Notes under the pieces: model-generated
What the model was told of the DNA's origin: nothing
What the model saw: only the letters and a program-made list of their open reading frames with translations
Database searches by the model: none
Made by a program: the position numbers and the translations under genes
Source: Streptomyces niveiscabiei
GTDB taxonomy: Bacteria > Actinomycetota > Actinomycetes > Streptomycetales > Streptomycetaceae
Direction: 5' to 3'
NCBI RefSeq assembly: GCF_001419795.1
Contig: NZ_LIRL01000193.1
Span: 1 to 57,704 of the forward strand
Length of the DNA stretch: 57,704 bases
Shown: positions 8,259 through 15,871 of the stretch, one piece after another
How positions within the stretch are numbered: the stretch's first letter is position 1
Layout of the letters: each line of letters starts with the position of its first letter

Positions 8259-9983
8259 ATGCCCACCACGCTCCCCCCGCCGGCGCCCCCGAGCCTGACC
8301 GCTCGCACGACGGACCGGATCCTGACCCGCCTGATGCGGCTGCCGGGCCCGCGATACGGCTACCGGGTCGAGCGGAACCTGCCAACACCCGCGCGCGATG
8401 GCGCCGTTCTGGTCACGGACCACTACGCCCCCGTCACCGACCGGCCGAAGGGCACCGTCCTGCTGCGCACACCGTACGGGCGCGGCTTGCCGCACGACCT
8501 GGAGGCCAGGGTCTACGCGGGCCACGGATTTCACGTCGTACTGCAAAGCTGCCGCGGCACGTTCGGCTCCACGGGAGACTTCTACCCGATGGCGAACGAG
8601 GCCGACGACGCCCAGGACGCGGTGGCCTGGCTGCGGACCCGGCCGTGGTTCGACGGGCGGCTCGCCACCGCCGGGGGGTCGTATGTGGGGTGGACCCAGT
8701 GGGCGCTGCTGATGGACCCGCCCCCCGAGCTGCGCACCTGCCTGATCGCCGTCGCCCCCCACAACATGCACGAGACGGTGTACGGCGCCGGAGCGTTCCA
8801 GCTCGGCGACTTCCTGTCCTGGGCGGCGATGATGGCCGGCCAGGAACGATTCACCGGGCTACGCGGTGTGGCCCGTGTGCTGACGATGAACCGGCGCCTG
8901 GCCCCGGTCTTCGGCTCTCTTCCGTTGGCCGATGCCGCCGACGCGGCGACAGAGCACCGCACCCCGTGGTTCCGCGAGTGGCTGACGACACCCGACCCCG
9001 ACGATCCCCTGTGGGACGGCCTCAAACTTGACGACGCCCTTCAGCGGGCGAACGTACCGGTGCGGCTCACCGCCGGCTGGCAGGACCTCTTCCTCGACCA
9101 GACCCTCCACCAGTACCGGACGCTGCGTACCCGTGGAGTCGACGTCTCGCTCACCGTCGGACCCTGGACCCACCAGGAACTGAGCCAGAAGGGTATGGGA
9201 CGCCTGCTCCGCAGTAATCTCGAATGGCTCCGGACACACCTCGCCGACGACGAGACACCGGCACCCCCACGGCCCAACTTGCCAGTAGAGGTGTACGTCA
9301 CGGGCCAGGGCGCATGGCGACGGCTTGAGGAATGGCCGCCTGCGGCCGCCGAAACCGTGCGCTACCTGCAGCCGGACGGGAAGCTCCTGGCCGATGAGCC
9401 GAGTGGCGGCGCGCCGTCCACGTTCGTCTACGACCCGGCGAACCCCACACCGACCCTCGGTGGCCCTCTGCTCACCCTCGACAGTGGCGTCAAGGACAAC
9501 GCCGACCTGCAGGACCGCCTCGATGTGCTCACCTTCACCACGCCCCCGCTGACCGCACCGCTGGAGATCATCGGTACACCCGTCGTCGAACTGGCGCACA
9601 CCAGGAGCAACCCGCACGCCGACGTCTTCGTACGGCTCTGCGACGTCGACCCGAAAGGCATCGCCCGCAACTTCGCCGAAGGACTCCTGCGCCTCGATTC
9701 CACCTCGCCCATCGACCAGGTGCAGTACGTGCGTGTGCGGCTCGACGCCTGCGCACACGAGGTCAGGCCCGGGCACCGGATACGGTTGCTGACAGCCGGC
9801 GGTTCCCACCCGCGTTACGCACGCAACGAGGGCACTGGTGCAGCGCCCGGCACCGGGCACGAGTTGCGGCCGTGTACACACACCATCCACCACGACACCG
9901 GCGCGGTCTCCCGCGTGTTCCTTCCCACGCCCGCCCCCAACAGACCCGTCCGGCCCGGCCTCACCGATTCGACGGTGTCGTAG
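8259..9983 (+). CDS. CocE/NonD family hydrolase (X-Pro dipeptidyl-peptidase S15 fold)
   Basis: A 574-residue hydrolase of the CocE/NonD family. The N-terminal alpha/beta domain has GTVLLRTPYGRG, the nucleophile elbow AGGSYVGWTQ (Ser near residue 143) and DADVF/HADVFVRL-type sequence later; residues about 350-560 form the C-terminal jelly-roll (X-Pro dipeptidyl-peptidase C-terminal) domain, with ARNFAEGLLRL and VRPGHRIRLLTAGG. The family hydrolyses esters and amides, including glutaryl and benzoyl esters. There is no signal peptide. The ATG is preceded by GGAAAG. It closes the run of four hydrolase genes behind the LacI-type operator. Confidence 0.9.
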   Translation: MPTTLPPPAPPSLTARTTDRILTRLMRLPGPRYGYRVERNLPTPARDGAVLVTDHYAPVTDRPKGTVLLRTPYGRGLPHDLEARVYAGHGFHVVLQSCRGTFGSTGDFYPMANEADDAQDAVAWLRTRPWFDGRLATAGGSYVGWTQWALLMDPPPELRTCLIAVAPHNMHETVYGAGAFQLGDFLSWAAMMAGQERFTGLRGVARVLTMNRRLAPVFGSLPLADAADAATEHRTPWFREWLTTPDPDDPLWDGLKLDDALQRANVPVRLTAGWQDLFLDQTLHQYRTLRTRGVDVSLTVGPWTHQELSQKGMGRLLRSNLEWLRTHLADDETPAPPRPNLPVEVYVTGQGAWRRLEEWPPAAAETVRYLQPDGKLLADEPSGGAPSTFVYDPANPTPTLGGPLLTLDSGVKDNADLQDRLDVLTFTTPPLTAPLEIIGTPVVELAHTRSNPHADVFVRLCDVDPKGIARNFAEGLLRLDSTSPIDQVQYVRVRLDACAHEVRPGHRIRLLTAGGSHPRYARNEGTGAAPGTGHELRPCTHTIHHDTGAVSRVFLPTPAPNRPVRPGLTDSTVS

Positions 9984-10236
9984 ACGCCACCCCGCACACC
10001 ATCAACCGCATGCCGAGTCATGCACATCAAGCTAAGCCCGGCCAGCCTGGCAGCCCGTGCACTCGGCGACTTGGAGCGCCTGCTCCGCAGGCCACACATG
10101 GCGCTGTAGTACCGGGACAGCATTCTCAGCGGACTCTTCGCCAACACCGGCTTCGCACTCGACAGACCGAACGGACCCCAACTCGCAGTCAAGATCCATT
10201 GATTGCCTCCTCACTCCTCGATACTGGGCGCATCAC

Positions 10237-11118
10237 ATGACTGTCCTGACAGCGGCTCGATCAGCACGGTTCACCACCCTCCTGCACGACATGCGGCGCA
10301 TCACAGGCGTGGACGCGGTCATGGGGTCTCTGACCGCGGCCGATTCAGACCACTTCGTCATAGATCAGCTGGTCGGCGTCACCACAGAGGGTTTGCGCAA
10401 CCTCCGCGTCGCCATCGGTACGGGACTGGGCGGCAAAGCGATGGCCCTGAAGCGGCCGATGCAGGTGCCGGACTACTGCCGGGCGGGCGGCATCAGCCAC
10501 GAGTACGACCCGGTCGTGCGCCGAGAGCAGATCCGTGCCGCGTTCGCCGTCCCGATCCGGGTTCCGGTCCCCGGCGGTCTCCGTGGCGTGGTCTACGGAG
10601 CAAGGCGCCACGAGTACGTCTTCGGCGACCGTGTCTTCGGCGATGTCACGGTCCTGGTGCGCGCCCTGGAACGGGAGCTCGCCGAGGATCTGGAATTGGA
10701 TCGCCGATGGGAACACCTGCGGGTGGCGGCCGGGGGCAGCACCTCTGCCGCGAGCACGGGGATGAGCGCGGCCGAGCGCCGGATGCTCGTCGACGTCTGC
10801 TCCGAACTCGTGCACATTGCGGCAGAGATGGCCGACGGCTCTCAGCGACGGCAGATCGAGGCTCTCGTGCGCCGTCTGGCCGGTCGGACGGCAGAACTCC
10901 CCGAGGCGGCAGAGGTGACCCGAGGAGCCCTCACGGAGCGCGAACGGGAGATCCTGGCCAAGGTCGCCACGGGTGCGACGAACCGGGAGGTCGCTGCCGC
11001 GTTGGGTATCAGCGCCGAGACCGTGAAGTCGAGTCTCACTTCCAGTATGCGCAAGCTCGGCGCGCGCAACCGTGTCGCTCTCGTGGCCGCGGCACGTGCG
11101 CAGGGTTGTCTGCGTTGA
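10237..11118 (+). CDS. GAF-domain LuxR family regulator
   Basis: A 293-residue transcription factor. Residues about 8-140 form a GAF-like sensor (VIDQLVGVTTEGLRNLRVAIG in part, GTGLGGKAM, VPDYCRAGGISHEYDP, GVVYGARR). The C-terminal 60 residues are a LuxR helix-turn-helix: LTEREREILAKVATGATNRE then VAAALGISAETVKSSL. This pairing is common beside hydroxyaryl or ester catabolic genes, where the GAF domain binds an aromatic or acyl ligand. The start is the ATG at 10237; a longer frame to 10057 lacks family similarity. It probably co-regulates the hydrolase block. The gap 9984-10236 holds only a short GCCTGC/GCAGGC hairpin. Confidence 0.85.
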   Translation: MTVLTAARSARFTTLLHDMRRITGVDAVMGSLTAADSDHFVIDQLVGVTTEGLRNLRVAIGTGLGGKAMALKRPMQVPDYCRAGGISHEYDPVVRREQIRAAFAVPIRVPVPGGLRGVVYGARRHEYVFGDRVFGDVTVLVRALERELAEDLELDRRWEHLRVAAGGSTSAASTGMSAAERRMLVDVCSELVHIAAEMADGSQRRQIEALVRRLAGRTAELPEAAEVTRGALTEREREILAKVATGATNREVAAALGISAETVKSSLTSSMRKLGARNRVALVAAARAQGCLR

Positions 11119-11265
11119 GGACATGGCAGCACAGGGCGTCCGCACCCCCCGAACGGGGGGCTTACGTCTCGCCGAGACGAGGTCTCGTCACGACCCATCC
11201 ATACTGACAATCCGATGGTGCGCGCCATTTCCCCCTTTCCCCACTTCTGACGGGACCCGCCGGCC

Positions 11266-12570
11266 ATGCGCAACGACCTCGAAGAACCAGGCCCCGACAT
11301 GCCCGCCGCGTCCCCCGACGTATCCGCCCCGGCGCCCGACCCGTCGGACGGTGGGGCGGGCACTGGCCCACGCCTCGTGCGCATCGTCCTGCTGGCGGTG
11401 ACCGTTCTCCTCGGCCTGTTGGCCCTTGTGAACCAGTTGCTGGCTGTGATGCCCGTTGGTTGGATCTCCCCGGTGCTGCATGTCACGTGGCTGCAGGCGG
11501 TTGTGCTTGTCATAGGCGGCGTGCGCGACACGGTCGGCGTCTGGAACATCGTCCTCGCGGCCCTCGCCCTGACCACAGCCGTGTACGCCCTGCGCAGAAG
11601 TGGCGCACGCAGGCGTACGGCCCGTACCTTCGTGGTTGTGGGCGGCGTGGGCTTGGCGCTGGCCCTGCTCACCACCACGGTCCAGATCCTTGCCGTACAC
11701 GGAGCCACCGGCAGGTGGTTCCCCTTCGCGCCGACCACTCTCACCGCTGAGCTCGGGCGGGGCCCCGACAAGACCGTCACCTACGCCACGCTCGACGGCG
11801 AGAAGATGAAGGCGGACCTGTACCTGCCCGACCACGCTTCCGCTGCTTCGGCCGCCCCTCTGGTCGTCAGCATCCACGGCGGCGGCTTCGTACAGGGCAG
11901 CCGAGGCCGCACCCCCTACACGAGCTGGCTGGCCGACCGCGGGTACGTGGTACTGGACGTCGACTACCGCCTGTCCACCGCGACCGAACACCGCTGGAAC
12001 ACCCAGGACGCCGACGTCGCCTGCGCCATGACCTGGGCCACCGCTCACGCCGACGAATACCACTGGGACCTGGACCGGGTCGCCACCTTCGGCGGCTCGG
12101 CCGGCGGCAACCTGGCCATCAACGTCGCCTACAAGATCGATGCGGGCACCATGAAGCCCTCGTGCGGCACCGCCGCCGAACTGCCCCGCGTGAAAGCCGT
12201 CATCGCCTCGTTTCCCGCTGTCGACGTCACGGCCGGTGAGTCCGACAGTGCGCTGGGGCACCAGGTCGGCCAGTGGCACATAGGCGGTACCCCCGCCCAG
12301 CATCCAGACCGCTACCGCGCCACTGACTCCGCGACCCACATCACCGGGAGCGCCCCGCCCACGCTGATCCTCCACGGTGGCGCCGACCACCTCGTCTTCG
12401 CAGGGCACTCGAAAGCGTTCGCGGACAAGCTCACCGCTGCGGGCATCACCCACCGGTACGTCCAGTTGCCCTTCATGGAACACGGCTACGGCGGCTCCGT
12501 CGCCACCATAGGCATGCAGACCACCCGTGCCCTGGCTCTGCCCTGGCTGCGGGACCACCTCCGCGGCTGA
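11266..12570 (+). CDS. Membrane-anchored alpha/beta hydrolase (HSL-type esterase)
   Basis: A 434-residue protein with two parts. Residues about 35-150 contain four hydrophobic segments (for example RIVLLAVTVLLGLLALV and VVGGVGLALALLTTTVQIL, quoted separately). Residues about 165-430 are an alpha/beta hydrolase of the hormone-sensitive-lipase/BD-FAE type: oxyanion motif SIHGGGFVQG, nucleophile elbow GGSAGGNLA, acid region LHGGADHLVF and terminal MEHGYGG. It is likely an integral membrane esterase with its catalytic domain on the outer face. A decayed second copy of its middle section lies at 18478-18808. It starts 147 bp after the LuxR gene. Confidence 0.88.
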   Translation: MRNDLEEPGPDMPAASPDVSAPAPDPSDGGAGTGPRLVRIVLLAVTVLLGLLALVNQLLAVMPVGWISPVLHVTWLQAVVLVIGGVRDTVGVWNIVLAALALTTAVYALRRSGARRRTARTFVVVGGVGLALALLTTTVQILAVHGATGRWFPFAPTTLTAELGRGPDKTVTYATLDGEKMKADLYLPDHASAASAAPLVVSIHGGGFVQGSRGRTPYTSWLADRGYVVLDVDYRLSTATEHRWNTQDADVACAMTWATAHADEYHWDLDRVATFGGSAGGNLAINVAYKIDAGTMKPSCGTAAELPRVKAVIASFPAVDVTAGESDSALGHQVGQWHIGGTPAQHPDRYRATDSATHITGSAPPTLILHGGADHLVFAGHSKAFADKLTAAGITHRYVQLPFMEHGYGGSVATIGMQTTRALALPWLRDHLRG

Positions 12571-12900
12571 CTGCGGGAGGTGGGATGGCCGACGGCCCGA
12601 CACCCCACCTGGTCCGCAGCCGGCGCCGTACGTCAAGTCGTCGAGCAGTCGAGGGGAGTGCCCCTCGTCGACGTGATGGGCCGCTTCCTGGACCGACTCG
12701 TCACCACTTCGACCGCAAGGTGCACCTTGTCGTGGACCGCTACCCGGGGACAGGCCCCGGTGTCCCCCGGCGATCGGTGCCCGTCCACGGCCTGGTGCTG
12801 GTGGCCGGTCGCGCGTACGGCCGGGCTCAGAGCGTCGTTCGGGGCGATGCGCAGTGTGCCGGCCCCTGCCTCCAACTGGCGTGGGCCCCGTGCATGTTCT
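12571..12900. other. Convergent intergenic segment
   Basis: About 330 bp between two convergent genes. No credible gene was found; the open frames here have no ribosome sites and no recognisable family. A 7-bp stem at 12650-12667 is the only structure noticed. Confidence 0.45.
12650..12667. terminator. Hairpin, possible terminator
   Basis: CGAGGGG (12650-12656) pairs with CCCCTCG (12661-12667) around a 4-base loop. It lies 80 bp beyond the stop of the membrane esterase and lacks a T run, so termination is inferred from position only. Confidence 0.35.
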
Positions 12901-14424
12901 TCACGGCTGGGCATGGCAGGTGATGTCGCCGCTGGGCAGGCGGCCTGTGACCAGGTAGGTGTTGACCGTGTTGGTGGCGCAGGCGGGAGTGCTGGGGATG
13001 CCGTACACGCCGTGATCCCGTCCGCCCTGGACCTGGACGAGGCGCGAGCCGCGCAGGGCGCGGTGCATGGCCCGCCCGCTCGCCGCGGGTGTCTGGGAGT
13101 CCCACTGGTTCTGCAGGATGAGCGAGCCCACCGTGTTGTTGACCCGGGTGGCCGGTTCGGCGCCGCGCGGCCAGAAGGCGCAGGGTGTGATGTTGGAGGT
13201 GAAGTCCCCGTAGAGGGGGAGGCGAGCGCCGTCGCGGAGGGCGTCGTGCCGGTAGCGCGACGGGTCGCTCGGCCATGAGGCGGAGTTGTCGGCGCAGACG
13301 ACCGCCCAGTGGAGTGCCTGGAAGTTTGCGTCGAAGGGGTCCGCGGGTTCGTCGGAGGGCCGCGGATCCGGGCGGGTGGCCGGCGCCTTGCGGAGGCCGA
13401 CGACATCGCGCGCGGCCTGGTAGGGGTCGTAGAAGAACATCGGCCGCAGCGACTCGCGGATGTCGGCACCGGTGACGGCGCGGTCCTCGAAGTCGGGGTC
13501 GCTGCCGTTGTACTTGAGTGGCGTGCGGTCGGCGCGGGCGAGCAGCCGGAAGAACGCGGCGCGAACCTTCGCGGGAGTGCCACCGAGGTGGTAGGTGCTG
13601 TCCCGGCGGGCGACCAGACGGGTCCAGTCCCGGAACGCGGGCTCGACGCCCTCGGCCATGGCCTGGTACACGCCCCGGCCGAAGCGGTTCGGGTCCACCG
13701 AACTGTCGAGGACGACGCGGTCGCTGCGGGCCGGGAACATCTGGGTGAAGACGGCGCCGAGGTAGGTGCCGTAGGACACGCCCATGTACGAGATCCGCTT
13801 CTCGCCCAGGACGGCGCGGATGACGTCCATGTCCCGTGCGGTGTTACGGGTGGTGAGATGCGGCAGCCGGGTGCGGTCCCGGGCGACGCACTTCGCGGCG
13901 AAGCCGCGGGCGAAATCGGTGGTTTGGCGGAAGGACGCCGGCCGGTACACGCGCGGCCAGTCCGTCTCGTTCGTGGTGAGGCCGCAGTTCAGGGGGCTGC
14001 TGGCACCCGTACCTCGCGGATCGAAGCCGATGAGGTCGTACCGGTCCAGGACGCTCTTGGGCATGATCTCCTTGTACGCCGAGGGATTCCCCAGCCCTCC
14101 GGCCCCCGGCCCTCCCGGGTTGGACAGCAGCACACCGCGCCGTTTGCCGGGCACGCTCGTGCGGAGCCGGGAGATCTCCATGCGCAGTGTGGGTCCGGAG
14201 GGCCGTGTGTAGTCGAGAGGTACTTTGAGGGTTGCGCACCGTAGGTCGGCGGGGTACTCGCCCTTGATGCCGCAGCGGTGCCAGGCGGGGCGCTGGTCGT
14301 AGTAACGGTCGAGGGCGGGGGCGGGGGAGCGGTCGGCTCCGGCGGCTGTCGCCCGGGCGGTGGGAATGCACAGGCTGACGGTCAGTCCGGCCGCGACGAG
14401 GGCGGCCATGCGTGCGGTAGGCAT
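12901..14424 (-). CDS. Secreted tripeptidyl aminopeptidase-like hydrolase
   Basis: A 507-residue exported alpha/beta hydrolase of the Streptomyces tripeptidyl aminopeptidase (SlpD/SlpE, TAP) family, which removes N-terminal tripeptides from secreted proteins. After a signal peptide (MPTARMAALVAAGLTVSLC, then ARATA) come LKVPLDYTRP, the oxyanion loop LLSNPGGPGAGG, FDPRGTGASS, the nucleophile elbow GVSYGTYLGA, the acid loop NQWDSQTPA and the histidine loop GGRDHGVYG. The TAP C-terminal domain is present. I chose the ATG at 14424 because it gives a normal signal peptide; an in-frame start at 14619 adds 65 residues without family similarity. No strong ribosome site precedes either, so the start is uncertain. 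Confidence 0.85.
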   Translation of the reverse strand: MPTARMAALVAAGLTVSLCIPTARATAAGADRSPAPALDRYYDQRPAWHRCGIKGEYPADLRCATLKVPLDYTRPSGPTLRMEISRLRTSVPGKRRGVLLSNPGGPGAGGLGNPSAYKEIMPKSVLDRYDLIGFDPRGTGASSPLNCGLTTNETDWPRVYRPASFRQTTDFARGFAAKCVARDRTRLPHLTTRNTARDMDVIRAVLGEKRISYMGVSYGTYLGAVFTQMFPARSDRVVLDSSVDPNRFGRGVYQAMAEGVEPAFRDWTRLVARRDSTYHLGGTPAKVRAAFFRLLARADRTPLKYNGSDPDFEDRAVTGADIRESLRPMFFYDPYQAARDVVGLRKAPATRPDPRPSDEPADPFDANFQALHWAVVCADNSASWPSDPSRYRHDALRDGARLPLYGDFTSNITPCAFWPRGAEPATRVNNTVGSLILQNQWDSQTPAASGRAMHRALRGSRLVQVQGGRDHGVYGIPSTPACATNTVNTYLVTGRLPSGDITCHAQP

Positions 14425-14986
14425 GACAAGGACTCTGCTGGCCCAGCCGACCGGCCCGCCTCGGCCGAACGGCCAGAAGACGAAGGCGATCGCCGGCGGG
14501 CCCTCGGCCGAATGACAGCTGGAGCACATACGGGCCGTCATCGCCGGTTGTCGGCCATGGGGTCTTGTCCTCGACCGCTCGGGTCCACGACGAGTCGGCC
14601 GCTCCCGCGACCACAGCACGTCTCACCTGTGTGCGGTGATGGTGCTGATCATGCGGGACTGGACCTCGTCCTGTCTGGGTCGTGCACCTGCCGAGACGGC
14701 GATGGAGCGGGCCTTGTCGGTATGAGATGCGGCGCGCTGTCATGAGGGGGCAGAGTCCACGGCAGCCTCGTCTCCCAGGCGCTTTCTCCAGGCCGTCAGC
14801 CTCAAAGTGGACGCGACGCCATACCTCAGGCTGACAAGGCCGGGCTCGGGCATCAGCCCCAGGGAGTCGGTCATTCGGCTGATCCGCAGGGGCCGCTGCG
14901 AATCCGACGATGAAGGAGTTGCCGGCCGGGCACGGATCTGGACCTGCGCCCGGCGCTGTCCGTGCCTTCGATCGGAGCAAGACCTC
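14425..14986. other. Divergent intergenic segment
   Basis: About 560 bp between the leftward peptidase and the rightward ABC operon. It must hold both promoters. Open frames in it (for example an in-frame 5' extension of the ABC ATPase back to 14807) lack ribosome sites and family resemblance. No operator-like palindrome or RNA element was recognised. Confidence 0.4.
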
Positions 14987-15757
14987 GTGACCATCCTGCC
15001 GTCCGTCTCCCGCACTCCCGCCGTGGCCGCCCGCGCCACCAAGCTCTCCAAGGTCTACGGAGAGGGTGACACCAAGGTGGTGGCGCTCGACCAGGTCAGT
15101 GTCGGCTTCGGACAGTCCCAGTTCACCGCGATCATGGGGCCCTCCGGCTCGGGCAAGTCCACGCTGATGCACTGCGTGGCCGGGCTGGACTCCTTCTCCT
15201 CCGGCTCGGTCCGCGTCGGTGACATCGAGTTGGGGTCCCTGACGGACAGGCAGCTCACCAAGCTCCGCAGGGACAGGATCGGCTTCATCTTCCAGGCGTT
15301 CAACCTGCTGCCGACCCTCACCGCGCTGGAGAACATCACGCTGCCCATCGACATCGCGGGCCGGACGCCGGACCAGGAGTGGCTGGACACCGTCATCCAG
15401 ATGGTCGGTCTGTCAGGCAGGCTCAGCCACCGCCCCGCCCAGCTCTCCGGCGGTCAGCAGCAGCGGGTCGCCGTCGCCCGGGCCCTCGCCTCCAAGCCCG
15501 AGATCGTCTTCGGCGACGAGCCGACCGGGAACCTGGACTCGCGTGCGGGTGCCGAGGTTCTCGCGTTCCTGCGTGACTCAGTACGGGAGTTGGGCCAGAC
15601 CGTCGTCATGGTCACCCATGATCCGGTCGCCGCCTCCTACGCGGACCGGGTCGTCTTCCTCGCCGACGGACAGATCGTCGACGAGATGTACGACCCCACC
15701 GCGGACGGGGTCCTCGACCTCATGAAGACCTTCGACACCAAGTTCCGTACGAGCTGA
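14987..15757 (+). CDS. ABC transporter ATP-binding protein (MacB/LolD type)
   Basis: A 256-residue ATPase of the MacB/LolD/FtsE branch that drives FtsX-type permeases. Motifs in order: Walker A GPSGSGKST (near residue 50), Q-loop IFQAFNLLPTLTA, signature LSGGQQQRVAVARAL, Walker B IVFGDEPTGNLD, and switch histidine VMVTHDP. The start is the GTG at 14987 with GGAGC upstream, giving the normal domain start; the frame is open further upstream without similarity. It is followed 114 bp later by its permease. Such pairs export peptides, lipids or antibiotics, or work in cell-envelope stress; the cargo is not evident. Confidence 0.92.
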   Translation: MTILPSVSRTPAVAARATKLSKVYGEGDTKVVALDQVSVGFGQSQFTAIMGPSGSGKSTLMHCVAGLDSFSSGSVRVGDIELGSLTDRQLTKLRRDRIGFIFQAFNLLPTLTALENITLPIDIAGRTPDQEWLDTVIQMVGLSGRLSHRPAQLSGGQQQRVAVARALASKPEIVFGDEPTGNLDSRAGAEVLAFLRDSVRELGQTVVMVTHDPVAASYADRVVFLADGQIVDEMYDPTADGVLDLMKTFDTKFRTS

Positions 15758-15871
15758 GCGAAACCAGCCGACACACCCCCAAGTCGCCACCGCCCCGCGA
15801 CCGTCGCTGTCGCGGACCGACGCCGGCCGGCCCACCCTGCTGCCGCCCTCACCCACCAGGACCACACCGTC

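Noticed and set aside
12580..12923. Possible transposase fragment in the convergent gap
   Set aside because: A short DRKVHLVVD-like stretch hints at a DDE transposase, but the rest does not align with any family I know.
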